Of a DNA stretch of 64,000 nucleotides, positions 35,966-44,608 are shown piece after piece (the first letter of the stretch is position 1; each line of letters begins with the position of its first letter). The DNA comes from Georgenia_B sunbinii. GTDB lineage: Bacteria; Actinomycetota; Actinomycetes; Actinomycetales; Actinomycetaceae. The position numbers and the translations under genes were made by a program. The DNA is taken from the NCBI RefSeq assembly GCF_036421855.1, contig NZ_JAZGOK010000012.1; one strand, written 5' to 3'. The notes beneath the pieces were generated by a model that did not search any database, was not told the DNA's origin, and saw only the letters and a program-made list of their open reading frames with translations.

Positions 35966-38900
35966 ATGAGTCGCACCAGTACCCGCGCATGGGCAGCGCT
36001 CTCCGCTGCCGCGCTCGTGCTCACCCTCCTCGGATTGAGCGCGGCACCGATCGCCGCCGCTGACGAAGGAGCGCAAGTCTCGTTCAGCCTCGACCGCAAG
36101 CGCACCTCCCCCGTCGCCATGGCCGGCGCTGTCGTCGACGGCCTCGTCTACCCCTTCCTCACCGGGGATGACGGCGTCACCGCGGTGAGCTGGTACCTGG
36201 ACGACCCCGAGATGGCGGGTGAGCCGCTCCGGGTGGACACGACCTCCCCGTTCGACTTCTCCCCCGGCTCGGTCGCCCACGCGTCGGCGCCGTTCGACAC
36301 CGCGACACTGCCCGACGGCGAGCACGTCATCACCGCACAGGTCTCGACCGGCGGCGGCACACTCACGCACCAGGCCACCTTCGTCACCGACAATGACGTC
36401 GAGGCACTGCTGACGACCTCGACGCCCGGCGTGGCCCTGACCATGCGGCAGGGTGGCCAGCCACCGACGGCGACGGTCGACGTCGGCACCTCCGACGGCA
36501 TTGCCCGGCCCTTCACCGCCGTGAGCACCGAGACGTGGCTCTCGGTCACCGGCGGCGGCACGACCCCGTCAGCGGTCACCCTGGTCGCCGCCACGGACCT
36601 CCCGCTCGGCACCCACCGTGCCGACGTCATCGTCGAGTCGCCCGACCTGCCCAGCGTCTCCCTGCCCGTCACACTCACCGTCCAGCCGGCCGCGATCGAC
36701 GACTACACCGTCGTCTACAGCGCGGACCCGAAGCGCACCAGTCCGGCACGCCTCAACGGCGCCACCGTGGAGGGGGACGTCTACCCGCTCCTTGCGCCCG
36801 AGGCGGACGTCGCCAGCACGAGCTGGTGGCTCGATGACCCCGCCATGGGCGGTGAGCCGGTACGCACCGACACCGTCGCGCCCTACGACTACGCGCCCGG
36901 TTCGGTCAGGCACCGCGCCGAGCCACTGCCGACGGCGACCCTGCCCGACGGCGAGCACACCATCACCGTGCTCGTCGTCACGACTGACGGCGCCCAGGAG
37001 GTCCGCACCGCGGCCTTCACGACGGACAACGGCTCGAACACCGTCACCTGGGAGCCGGAGACGCTCGTGGTCGAGGCGGAGGAGGGGGACGGTCCACTGG
37101 ACCGCACCGCCCGGCTGACGGCGACCGACGCCAGCACCGTAGCCACCCTCAGCAGCGACGCCGCCTGGCTCACGGCCGACTTCCCCACCGGCGCCCTGCC
37201 GGTCGACGTCGCGCTGACCATCGATCCCACCGGCCTTCCCGGTGGCACCCACACCGGTCGGGTCACGGCGACGGCGGACGGCGCGCTCTCCGCCGTCCTC
37301 ACCGTCTCCCTCGTCGTCGACGCGGCCCCCGGCCTCATCGTCGACCCCGCATCCCTCGCCCTGAGCGCAACGGAGGGCACGGGGCCGGTCGACGCGACGC
37401 TGTCCGTCGTGGCGAGTGACGGTTCCAGCATGCCGGTCCAGGCCACAGTCTCCGCCGACTGGCTCGCCGTCGACCCGAGCTCGACCGTCACACCCGCCCA
37501 GATCACCGCCACAGCCGACCCGAGCATGCTGCCGCTCGGAGACCACACCGCGGACGTCACGCTCTCCTCTCCCGGGCTCCCGGACGTCGTCGTCCCGGTC
37601 ACCTTCGAGGTCAGCACGGAAGCGAGCCTGTCCTTCGACGTCGTCTACAGCCTCCACCAGAAGCGTGGCTCCCCCCAGCCGCTGACCGGGACCACGGTCA
37701 GCGGCGTGGTCTATCCCTTCCTCGGCTCGGCCGATGACGTCTCGAGCACGTCCTGGTGGCTCGACGACCCGGAGCGCACCGGCCAGCCCCTGCGGGTCGA
37801 CTCCACCGTGCCCTTCGACTTCACCCCCGGCTCGGTCACGCACGCCGCGGCGCCCTTCGACACCGCGGGCATCCGCGACGGCCAGCACACGATCACCGTC
37901 GAGGTGCTCGCCGCCGACGGCACCACCCACGTCAGCCACGCGACGTTCCTCACGGCCAACGCCACGAGCGCGCTGAGCTGGAGCGAGTCACAGCTCGACG
38001 TCGCTGCCCCGGCCAACGGCGCAGCCGAGACCCACACGCTCGAGCTCACCGCGACCGCCCCGGGCACTGTCGCTGACATCACGTCGAACACCTCGTGGCT
38101 CCGTGCATCCGTCAACCAGGCCACGACGCCGGCGACCGTCGACGTGACGATCGAGCCCGGCGGTCTCACCGAGGGTGTGTGGCGCGGTGAGCTGGTCGCC
38201 TCGGCGCCGGGCACGTTCTCCGCCACGTTCGCCGTCACGCTCGTCGTCGGCGACCCCGGCGACTGTGCGCCCGTGGCCTGCTCGCTCATCAAGGTCGGCA
38301 CCCCGTACAACCTCGGCTTCCGCTACGACGCCGGGAACATCATCGACACCAACGGCACCGGTACCGGCTTCACCACCCTGCTGCCGCGACCGGACGGCTC
38401 GGAGTTCAAGCGCGACCGGATCGCGGTCAATCTCGGTGAGGGCACGCTCGACGTCACCGGGACCCAGGGCTCCGTCAAGGAGAACACCCTGGACAACGCT
38501 CTGGGCGTCGGCTTCGACGGTCCGAGCGCCACCACCGTGATCAGCGCGACGATCGCCGGACCGCCCCCGGCCAGCGGGAAGTTCGAGCAGGCCGGCGTGT
38601 GGTTCGGCTACGACCAGGACCACGTCGACCGCATAGCACTCGTCCACACGTCCACCGGCTGGCGCGTCGAGCACGTCCTCGAGGTCGACGGCACGGAGGT
38701 CGCACGGCGGAACTCGCCCACGCTGACCATCCCCAGCGACGTCCCGATCGAGCTCTCCTTGCGGGTCGACCCGAGCACCCGCCAGGTCACCGGCTCCTAC
38801 AAGGTCGGCGACGCCGGCGTGGCTCCCCTGCGAAGCTTCGACGTGCCGGGCGAGTTCTTCAGCTTCGACGGCGCCGGGATCGACCCGGTCATCGGCACCC

Positions 38901-41074
38901 GCAGCTTCGGCGGGATCTTCGCCAGCCAGCGCGGCGCGGCGCAGGCACCGGTCTTCCGGTTCTCCCAGTTCGCCGTCACCGGCGAGCGCGACCCCTCGAA
39001 CATCCCCGACTTCCCCTTCGACCGCTCGTCGGTGGACGTGCAGTTCCCGACGTCGCTGGCTTACGGGCCGGACGGCAGGCTTTACGTACAGTCCATGTTC
39101 GGCAAGATCTATGTCCTCTCCTTTGCCGCGGACGGCTCGGTCACCGACACCCAGGTCGTGTCGACCCTGGGCACCAGGCTGGCGCTCGGGCTGACCATCG
39201 ACCCCGCCTCGACGGCCGAGGACGTCATCGTGTGGGCCGGGCACTCCTCCCCGTCCGCGAGCAACGGGATCGCCGACTCCGGAGTCGTCTCACGGCTCTC
39301 GGGCCCTGGGCTCACACAGCGGACCGACGTCATCACCGGCCTGCCCCGGTCGTTCGCCAACCACGGCACGAACTCCATCGCCTTCGGCGCCGACGGCAGG
39401 CTCTACCTCGCCCAGGGCGGCAACACCGGGGCCGGCGCACCGAACACCGCGAACACCGAGTTCGGCGAGCGCGGCGAGCAGCCGCTGTCGGCCGCGCTGC
39501 TCGTCGCCGACGTCACGGCGCCCGGGTTCGACGGCGACTGCGCCCACCCGACCGACATCTACCTCTCCGGCGACTGCGACGTCGACGTCTTCTCCTCGGG
39601 CCTGCGCAACACCTACGACTTCGTCGAGCACTCCAACGGGCTCATCTACGGCCCGGACAACGGGCTCGGGATCGTCGGCAGCTTCCCGACCTCACCGGTC
39701 GCCCCGTGCACCGGCTTCGGCAGCACCGCGCCGTGGTCCCAGGGCGGTGGCAACCCGGGCAACCAGAACGACGTGCTCAACGTCCTCGAGGAGGGCAGGT
39801 ACTACGGGCACCCCAACCCTGCCCGCGACGAGTGCGTCTTCAAGAACGGCAGCTACCAGGGCGTCGACCCGCTACCGACCTTCACCGAGCCGCTCCAGGA
39901 CCTCGGGCCGAACCGGTCGGCGAACGGCATCATCGAGTTCTCCGGCGACGCCTTCTGCGGCGCCCTCGACCACGACCTGCTCATCACCAACTACTCCGTC
40001 GGTGACGACATCACCGCGGTCAAGCTCGCCTCAGACGGCCGGTCGGTGGTCACCGCCAGGAGCATCATCGGCGGTTTCAAGGACCCGCTGCCGATCGCCC
40101 AGCTGCCGGACGGACGGATCGTCGTCGGTGAGTTCGCCGGGGGCCAGGTCACCTTCCTCACCCCGCGCGACACCGGCTGCTGGGAGTCCGGTGCACCGCT
40201 GCCCGTGAGCCTGCTGGACGCCGGCGGCGCGACGGTCGACGGCGCCATGTACGTCGTCGGCGGCAAGGGCTCCGCGGGCCACTCGACGCAGGCCTACCGG
40301 TACGACACCGCGACGGACGGCTGGGCGCGCATCGCCGACCTCCCCGGCGTCGGTGTCGAGAACCCGGCGATCACGACCGCCGATGGCAAGGTGCTCGTCC
40401 TCGGTGGCTCGACCGCACCCTTCTCCGGCGCGGTGGCCTCCGCCTGGTCCTACGACCCGGGGACCGACGCGTGGCAGGCGCTGCCCGACATGCCGACCGC
40501 CCGAGGTGGGGCGACGGCGCAGGTGCTGGACGGCTCGGTCTACGTCGCGGGCGGCATGACGAGCAACGGCGCCTCGACCGACGTCGTCGAGCGGTTCGAT
40601 CTCGCCAGCGGCACCTGGAGCACCGTCCCAGCCATGGCGGTGGCACGGGACAACCCGGGCTCCGCCGTCGTCGATGACGTCCTGTACGTGTTCGGTGGCC
40701 GCACCCGGCTGGCGAACGGCCAGTCCCCGGCGCCGACGCTCGGCTCGGTCGAGGCCTTCGACCTCGCCACCGGCACATGGCAGGAGAGGGCGCCGCTGCC
40801 GACACCCCGCCGCACGATGGGTACGGGCGTGGTCGACGGCCGGGTGGTGCTCGCCGGTGGCGAGGCCCAGGCCGACGGCTCACCGTTCGACACCACCGAG
40901 CTCTACGACCCCGTCGCCGACGAGTGGTCGACCCTCCGTCGAATGCCGACCGGCCGGCACGGCGCCGCGGCGGCAGTGGTCGACGGCCGGCTCCACCTCG
41001 TCGGTGGCGGCACCGCGGCGGGCGCGTCGTGGAGCTCGCTCCACGAGGTGCTCCAGCTGCCGGACGCACCGTGA
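35966..41074 (+). CDS. Large secreted protein: KR(T/G)SP repeats, BACON-like domains, beta-propeller, Kelch
   Basis: 1702 residues from the ATG at 35966 (AAAGGA upstream), with a signal peptide of about 32 residues. Three similar repeats of about 105 residues (about 38-142, 247-355, 555-665) share K-R-(T/G)-S-P near the start, a W-(Y/W)-L-D-D-P motif and a (D-G-[EQ]-H-x-I-T) end. BACON/Ig-like domains separate them. A concanavalin-like region (about 774-1008), a sugar-dehydrogenase-like propeller (about 1012-1402) and Kelch repeats (about 1407-1702) follow. There is no sorting signal or C-terminal anchor, so it is probably released or bound to polysaccharide. Function is unknown; it may bind or oxidise sugar. 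Confidence 0.85.
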   Translation: MSRTSTRAWAALSAAALVLTLLGLSAAPIAAADEGAQVSFSLDRKRTSPVAMAGAVVDGLVYPFLTGDDGVTAVSWYLDDPEMAGEPLRVDTTSPFDFSPGSVAHASAPFDTATLPDGEHVITAQVSTGGGTLTHQATFVTDNDVEALLTTSTPGVALTMRQGGQPPTATVDVGTSDGIARPFTAVSTETWLSVTGGGTTPSAVTLVAATDLPLGTHRADVIVESPDLPSVSLPVTLTVQPAAIDDYTVVYSADPKRTSPARLNGATVEGDVYPLLAPEADVASTSWWLDDPAMGGEPVRTDTVAPYDYAPGSVRHRAEPLPTATLPDGEHTITVLVVTTDGAQEVRTAAFTTDNGSNTVTWEPETLVVEAEEGDGPLDRTARLTATDASTVATLSSDAAWLTADFPTGALPVDVALTIDPTGLPGGTHTGRVTATADGALSAVLTVSLVVDAAPGLIVDPASLALSATEGTGPVDATLSVVASDGSSMPVQATVSADWLAVDPSSTVTPAQITATADPSMLPLGDHTADVTLSSPGLPDVVVPVTFEVSTEASLSFDVVYSLHQKRGSPQPLTGTTVSGVVYPFLGSADDVSSTSWWLDDPERTGQPLRVDSTVPFDFTPGSVTHAAAPFDTAGIRDGQHTITVEVLAADGTTHVSHATFLTANATSALSWSESQLDVAAPANGAAETHTLELTATAPGTVADITSNTSWLRASVNQATTPATVDVTIEPGGLTEGVWRGELVASAPGTFSATFAVTLVVGDPGDCAPVACSLIKVGTPYNLGFRYDAGNIIDTNGTGTGFTTLLPRPDGSEFKRDRIAVNLGEGTLDVTGTQGSVKENTLDNALGVGFDGPSATTVISATIAGPPPASGKFEQAGVWFGYDQDHVDRIALVHTSTGWRVEHVLEVDGTEVARRNSPTLTIPSDVPIELSLRVDPSTRQVTGSYKVGDAGVAPLRSFDVPGEFFSFDGAGIDPVIGTRSFGGIFASQRGAAQAPVFRFSQFAVTGERDPSNIPDFPFDRSSVDVQFPTSLAYGPDGRLYVQSMFGKIYVLSFAADGSVTDTQVVSTLGTRLALGLTIDPASTAEDVIVWAGHSSPSASNGIADSGVVSRLSGPGLTQRTDVITGLPRSFANHGTNSIAFGADGRLYLAQGGNTGAGAPNTANTEFGERGEQPLSAALLVADVTAPGFDGDCAHPTDIYLSGDCDVDVFSSGLRNTYDFVEHSNGLIYGPDNGLGIVGSFPTSPVAPCTGFGSTAPWSQGGGNPGNQNDVLNVLEEGRYYGHPNPARDECVFKNGSYQGVDPLPTFTEPLQDLGPNRSANGIIEFSGDAFCGALDHDLLITNYSVGDDITAVKLASDGRSVVTARSIIGGFKDPLPIAQLPDGRIVVGEFAGGQVTFLTPRDTGCWESGAPLPVSLLDAGGATVDGAMYVVGGKGSAGHSTQAYRYDTATDGWARIADLPGVGVENPAITTADGKVLVLGGSTAPFSGAVASAWSYDPGTDAWQALPDMPTARGGATAQVLDGSVYVAGGMTSNGASTDVVERFDLASGTWSTVPAMAVARDNPGSAVVDDVLYVFGGRTRLANGQSPAPTLGSVEAFDLATGTWQERAPLPTPRRTMGTGVVDGRVVLAGGEAQADGSPFDTTELYDPVADEWSTLRRMPTGRHGAAAAVVDGRLHLVGGGTAAGASWSSLHEVLQLPDAP
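36079..37960 (+). repeat. Three copies of a ~105-residue repeat within the secreted protein
   Basis: Copies lie at about 36079-36390, 36705-37030 and 37630-37960. Each begins with a beta-strand of hydrophobic residues followed by KRTSP or KRGSP, has VYP then SW(Y/W)LDDP, a D-rich (F/Y)-D-(F/Y) motif with PGSV, and ends with DGEHxIT or DGQHTIT. They are protein repeats, diverged at DNA level. I do not recognise a named family. Confidence 0.7.
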
Positions 41075-41105
41075 CTTCCTCATCCAACCGAAGGGCGGCT
41101 CGACC

Positions 41106-42512
41106 ATGGACGACTCCACCGGACCTCGCGGCACTGCTGAGGTGACGCATTCACCGGACGCACCAGCGGGTGGCCTCGAGGCAGAACGGACCTCCACCCG
41201 CCCTCGGCCGGGGGCCGGCGAGGACCGCGACCAGGCAGGCGCCCGACTCCTCCTCGCCGGTGCGCCGCTGCACAACGACAACCGGGGGGTGGAGGCGCTC
41301 GGCCGGTCCGTCGTCGACCATCTCGCGCAGTCGGTTCCGGGCCGGGTGAGCGTGCTCGACGACGGCTGGGGGGTGCGGCCGAGCGAGTCGCAGCCCGGGT
41401 ACCGCGGCGAGGTCGAGCTCCTCGGTGCCCGCTACTCCCGGCGCTGGTACCGGCGGGAGAGCTGGGCGCGGGTCAGCTTCGACCAGCGGCTCGGCGGGCT
41501 CGGTAACCCGGTGGCCGATCGGCTCGGGGCGGCCGACGCCGTCCTCGACCTCAGTGGCGGGGACAGCTTCACCGATCTGTACGGCCCGCACCGGCTGGCG
41601 ACGGTGTCCGCGCCGAAAGAGGCAGCCCTGCGCAGCGGACGACCACTGGTGCTGCTGCCCCAGACCTTCGGGCCGTTCACGACGGTGGCGGCTCGTCGAC
41701 AGGCCGAGCGCATCGTCCGTGCCTCCGCCCTCGCGTACTCCCGCGACGCGTGGAGCCATGACCAGCTGCTCACCCTGGCGGGGCCGGACGCCGACCGCAG
41801 CCTCGTGCGAGAGGGGGTGGACGTGGCCTTCGGGCTCGTCCCCCGGGAACCGGATCCACGCATCGTCGAGCAGTTCCAGCGCCTGGACGACGAGCTCGTC
41901 GTCGGGGTGAACATCAGCGGCCTGCTGCGGACGGCAGCGGACTGGCAGCGCTTCGGACTCGCCGGCGACTACCTCCGGACGATGACGGACCTGGTCCGGT
42001 CACTCATCGCCGCGGGAGCCTTCGTCGTGCTCGTCTCCCACGTGCACGGCGACGGCGTGGACGAGAGCGACGCGACGTCGATCCGGGTCGTGCGCGAGGC
42101 GCTCAGTGCCACTGAGCGTGATCGCGTGTGGTCGCTCCCGGCACACCTGCGGGCTCCCGAGCTCAAGTGGTGCATCGCGCGCACCGCCTGGTTCGCCGGG
42201 TCCCGGATGCACGCCACTATCGCCGCGCTGGGCTCGGCAGTCCCGGCCTTCGGCTACGCCTACAGCGACAAGACCGCCGGGGTGTTCGGCACCTGCGGGG
42301 TGTCCGACCACGTCGCGGACGCACGGGAGGTGGCAGGCCCTGAGGCGGTCGAGCGGGCGATGGCGTCATTCACCACACGGGAGCGGGCCGGCATGGTGCT
42401 CGCCGAGAACGTGCCCGCGGTCGCGGCCCGTGCGCGTGCTCAGCTGGATGACGTCCTGGACGCCGTCACCACGTGGCGGCACTCCCCCGGGCCCCGCAGC
42501 GTGATCGCATGA
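41106..42512 (+). CDS. Polysaccharide pyruvyltransferase family protein
   Basis: A 468-residue protein. A disordered N-terminal part (about 1-45) is followed by the pyruvyltransferase fold: LLLAGAPLHNDNRGVEALG, VLDLSGGDSFTDLYGP, LVLLPQTFGPF, a middle DVAFGL and the late GSRMHATIAALGSAVPAFGYAYSDK, which is the family signature. It transfers pyruvate from phosphoenolpyruvate to a sugar, giving the polymer a negative charge. It is coupled to the next gene by a four-base overlap. Confidence 0.88.
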   Translation: MDDSTGPRGTAEVTHSPDAPAGGLEAERTSTRPRPGAGEDRDQAGARLLLAGAPLHNDNRGVEALGRSVVDHLAQSVPGRVSVLDDGWGVRPSESQPGYRGEVELLGARYSRRWYRRESWARVSFDQRLGGLGNPVADRLGAADAVLDLSGGDSFTDLYGPHRLATVSAPKEAALRSGRPLVLLPQTFGPFTTVAARRQAERIVRASALAYSRDAWSHDQLLTLAGPDADRSLVREGVDVAFGLVPREPDPRIVEQFQRLDDELVVGVNISGLLRTAADWQRFGLAGDYLRTMTDLVRSLIAAGAFVVLVSHVHGDGVDESDATSIRVVREALSATERDRVWSLPAHLRAPELKWCIARTAWFAGSRMHATIAALGSAVPAFGYAYSDKTAGVFGTCGVSDHVADAREVAGPEAVERAMASFTTRERAGMVLAENVPAVAARARAQLDDVLDAVTTWRHSPGPRSVIA

Positions 42513-43777
42513 GGACGCCACGTTCTATCGACGAGGTCGTCGCGTCCCACCTCTGCACCGGGTGCGGGGCCTGCGCGTTCCTCGCTCCGGACCGGCTCGA
42601 GATGCGCGACATCCACGAGACCGGGCGCCGCCCGCTACCGATCGCCGGCGTCAACGGCCGGGTCACCGGCGCCCCGTTGGCGGCGTGCCCCGGGCGGCAG
42701 CTCGAGCACCCGCCGGGAACGCTCGACGACGCACCCTTCCGCGGTGAGTGGGGACCGGTGCTCGCTCTCTACGAGTGCTGGTCCACCGACCCCGACGTCC
42801 GTCACCGCGGCTCGTCCGGCGGCGTGGCCACCGCACTGTCGGCACACGCGGTGACCTCCGGACGAGCGACCGGCGCCCTCCAGGTGCAGGCCGACCCGAG
42901 CGACCCGATCCGCAACGTGACGGTGCGGAACACCAGCTACGAGACGATCACCGCAGCAACCGGCTCGCGGTACTCGCCCGCGAGCCCGGCTGAGCGCCTC
43001 GACCTCCTCGAGGAGGCGAACGGCACGTCGGTGTTCGTCGGTAAGCCCTGCGACGTCGCTGCGCTGGCCCGCGTCACACAGGTACGCCCCGGGATAGCGG
43101 CGAAGACCGACCTCACCATCGCGATCTTCTGTGCCGGGACGCCATCGACGGCAGCAACCGAGAAGCTCATCCGCGAGCTCGGGGCCGAGCCGGAGGAGGT
43201 GGCGAAGGTCGACTACCGCGGCGAGGGGTGGCCGGGCCACTTCCGTTTCCGGACCCGGGACGGTGACCACCGGAGCATGACCTACGCGGAGTCGTGGGGC
43301 GGCACGCTCACCAAGCACCGCCAGTGGCGCTGCCTCATCTGTCCCGACCACACCGGTGAGTTCGCCGACCTGTCCGTCGGTGACCCCTGGTACCGGGAGC
43401 TGAGCCCGGACGAGCCGGGACGGTCCCTCGTCGTCGTGCGTACCGAGCGGGGACGGGCGGCAGTCCTCGCCGCACTCGCGGACGGAGCGCTCGCCGGCGG
43501 AGAGGTACCGGTGGACCTGCTGCCCACGTCGCAGCCCAACCTGGCCGAGACCCGCGGCGCGGTCTGGGGCCGTGTGCTCACGATGGGCCTCATGGGGCTA
43601 CGAACCCCGCGGTACCGCGGCCTGCCGTCCCTGCGGTTGTGGTTGCGGCTTCCGGTACGGATCAAGCTCACCTCGCTCGGGGGCACGTACCGACGCGCAC
43701 GGCTGCGCGGCCTGCGGCAACCCGAAGTCGACCTGGAAGGAGTGTCACCGTGCCCCACCGAGCCGACATCCTCATGA
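42509..43777 (+). CDS. Coenzyme F420 hydrogenase/dehydrogenase beta-subunit family protein
   Basis: A 422-residue protein with the FrhB-type N-terminal cysteines HLCTGCGACAFLAP (Cys16, Cys19, Cys22), a RGSSGGVATAL motif, VGKPCDVAAL and the C-terminal CLICPDHTGEFADLSVGDPW. The family binds Fe-S and flavin. Members next to pyruvyltransferases are recurrent in polysaccharide loci and probably reduce a sugar or pyruvyl intermediate, but the reaction is not known. It overlaps the pyruvyltransferase by four bases and the next glycosyltransferase by 28. Confidence 0.85.
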   Translation: MRTPRSIDEVVASHLCTGCGACAFLAPDRLEMRDIHETGRRPLPIAGVNGRVTGAPLAACPGRQLEHPPGTLDDAPFRGEWGPVLALYECWSTDPDVRHRGSSGGVATALSAHAVTSGRATGALQVQADPSDPIRNVTVRNTSYETITAATGSRYSPASPAERLDLLEEANGTSVFVGKPCDVAALARVTQVRPGIAAKTDLTIAIFCAGTPSTAATEKLIRELGAEPEEVAKVDYRGEGWPGHFRFRTRDGDHRSMTYAESWGGTLTKHRQWRCLICPDHTGEFADLSVGDPWYRELSPDEPGRSLVVVRTERGRAAVLAALADGALAGGEVPVDLLPTSQPNLAETRGAVWGRVLTMGLMGLRTPRYRGLPSLRLWLRLPVRIKLTSLGGTYRRARLRGLRQPEVDLEGVSPCPTEPTSS

Positions 43778-44595
43778 TCACCTACCGCAGTGCCGGCTAC
43801 CTGCACCTGAGCCTTCCGCGCCTCCTGGAGACCCTCGGCGAGGACGACCGCGTCTGGCTCTGGCACAACGGCGACGACGAGGCCACCCTCGAGGCGCTGC
43901 GCGACTGGCGTGACGACCCGCGGGTGCACCGCTTCCACCACAGCCGCGAGAACGTCCGGCTCCGCGAACCGACGAACTGGCTGTGGCAGGAGTCCACCGC
44001 ACAGTTCGTCTCCAAGGTGGATGACGACTGCCGCGTCAGTCCCGGCTGGTTGAGCACCTTCGCCGACGCTCATGCTGCTAATCCGTCCTTCGGCGCTGTC
44101 GCGAGCTGGCGCCACCCCGAGGCGGACTTCTTCCCAGAGCTCGCCCATCGCAAGATCGAGACCTTCGCCGGTGGTCACCAGCTCATGCGCAACCTGTGGG
44201 TCCAGGGCAGCGGCTACCTGATGCCGCGAGCGCTCACGGAGCAGCACGGCGGGATCGGGCCGACGGAGAGCTTCACCGAGTACTGCATCCGGCTCGCCGC
44301 CGGTGGGGCGGTCAACGGCTACTACTTCCCCTTCGTGGCCGAGGACCACATGGACGATCCTCGCTCCCCGCACAGCTTGATCCACACCGATGCCGACCTC
44401 GTCGACCGGATGCCGCTGTCGGCACGGGCGAACGGCGTGACCACCGTGGCGGCCTGGACCGCGCAGCTGGAGCAGAGTGCTCGGGTGCTGCAAGGCGCCT
44501 CGCTGGACCCGCGGGCATACCGCGGCTGGCGCCGGCGAGCGAGGTCAGTGCGCAAGCGCGTCGAGCGCCTCGTGGGGCGGCCGGCGCGCTGGTGA
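43750..44595 (+). CDS. Glycosyltransferase, family 2-like
   Basis: A 281-residue GT-A protein from the GTG at 43750 with a strong GGAAGGAG site (43735-43742). It starts ADILMITYRSAGYLHLSLP; the metal motif is FVSKVDDDCRVSPGW. It lies inside the end of the F420-like gene (28-base overlap), so the three rightward genes form one unit. It ends 13 bases from a convergent glycosyltransferase gene. Confidence 0.8.
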   Translation: MPHRADILMITYRSAGYLHLSLPRLLETLGEDDRVWLWHNGDDEATLEALRDWRDDPRVHRFHHSRENVRLREPTNWLWQESTAQFVSKVDDDCRVSPGWLSTFADAHAANPSFGAVASWRHPEADFFPELAHRKIETFAGGHQLMRNLWVQGSGYLMPRALTEQHGGIGPTESFTEYCIRLAAGGAVNGYYFPFVAEDHMDDPRSPHSLIHTDADLVDRMPLSARANGVTTVAAWTAQLEQSARVLQGASLDPRAYRGWRRRARSVRKRVERLVGRPARW

Positions 44596-44608
44596 CCGCG
44601 CGCTGGCG

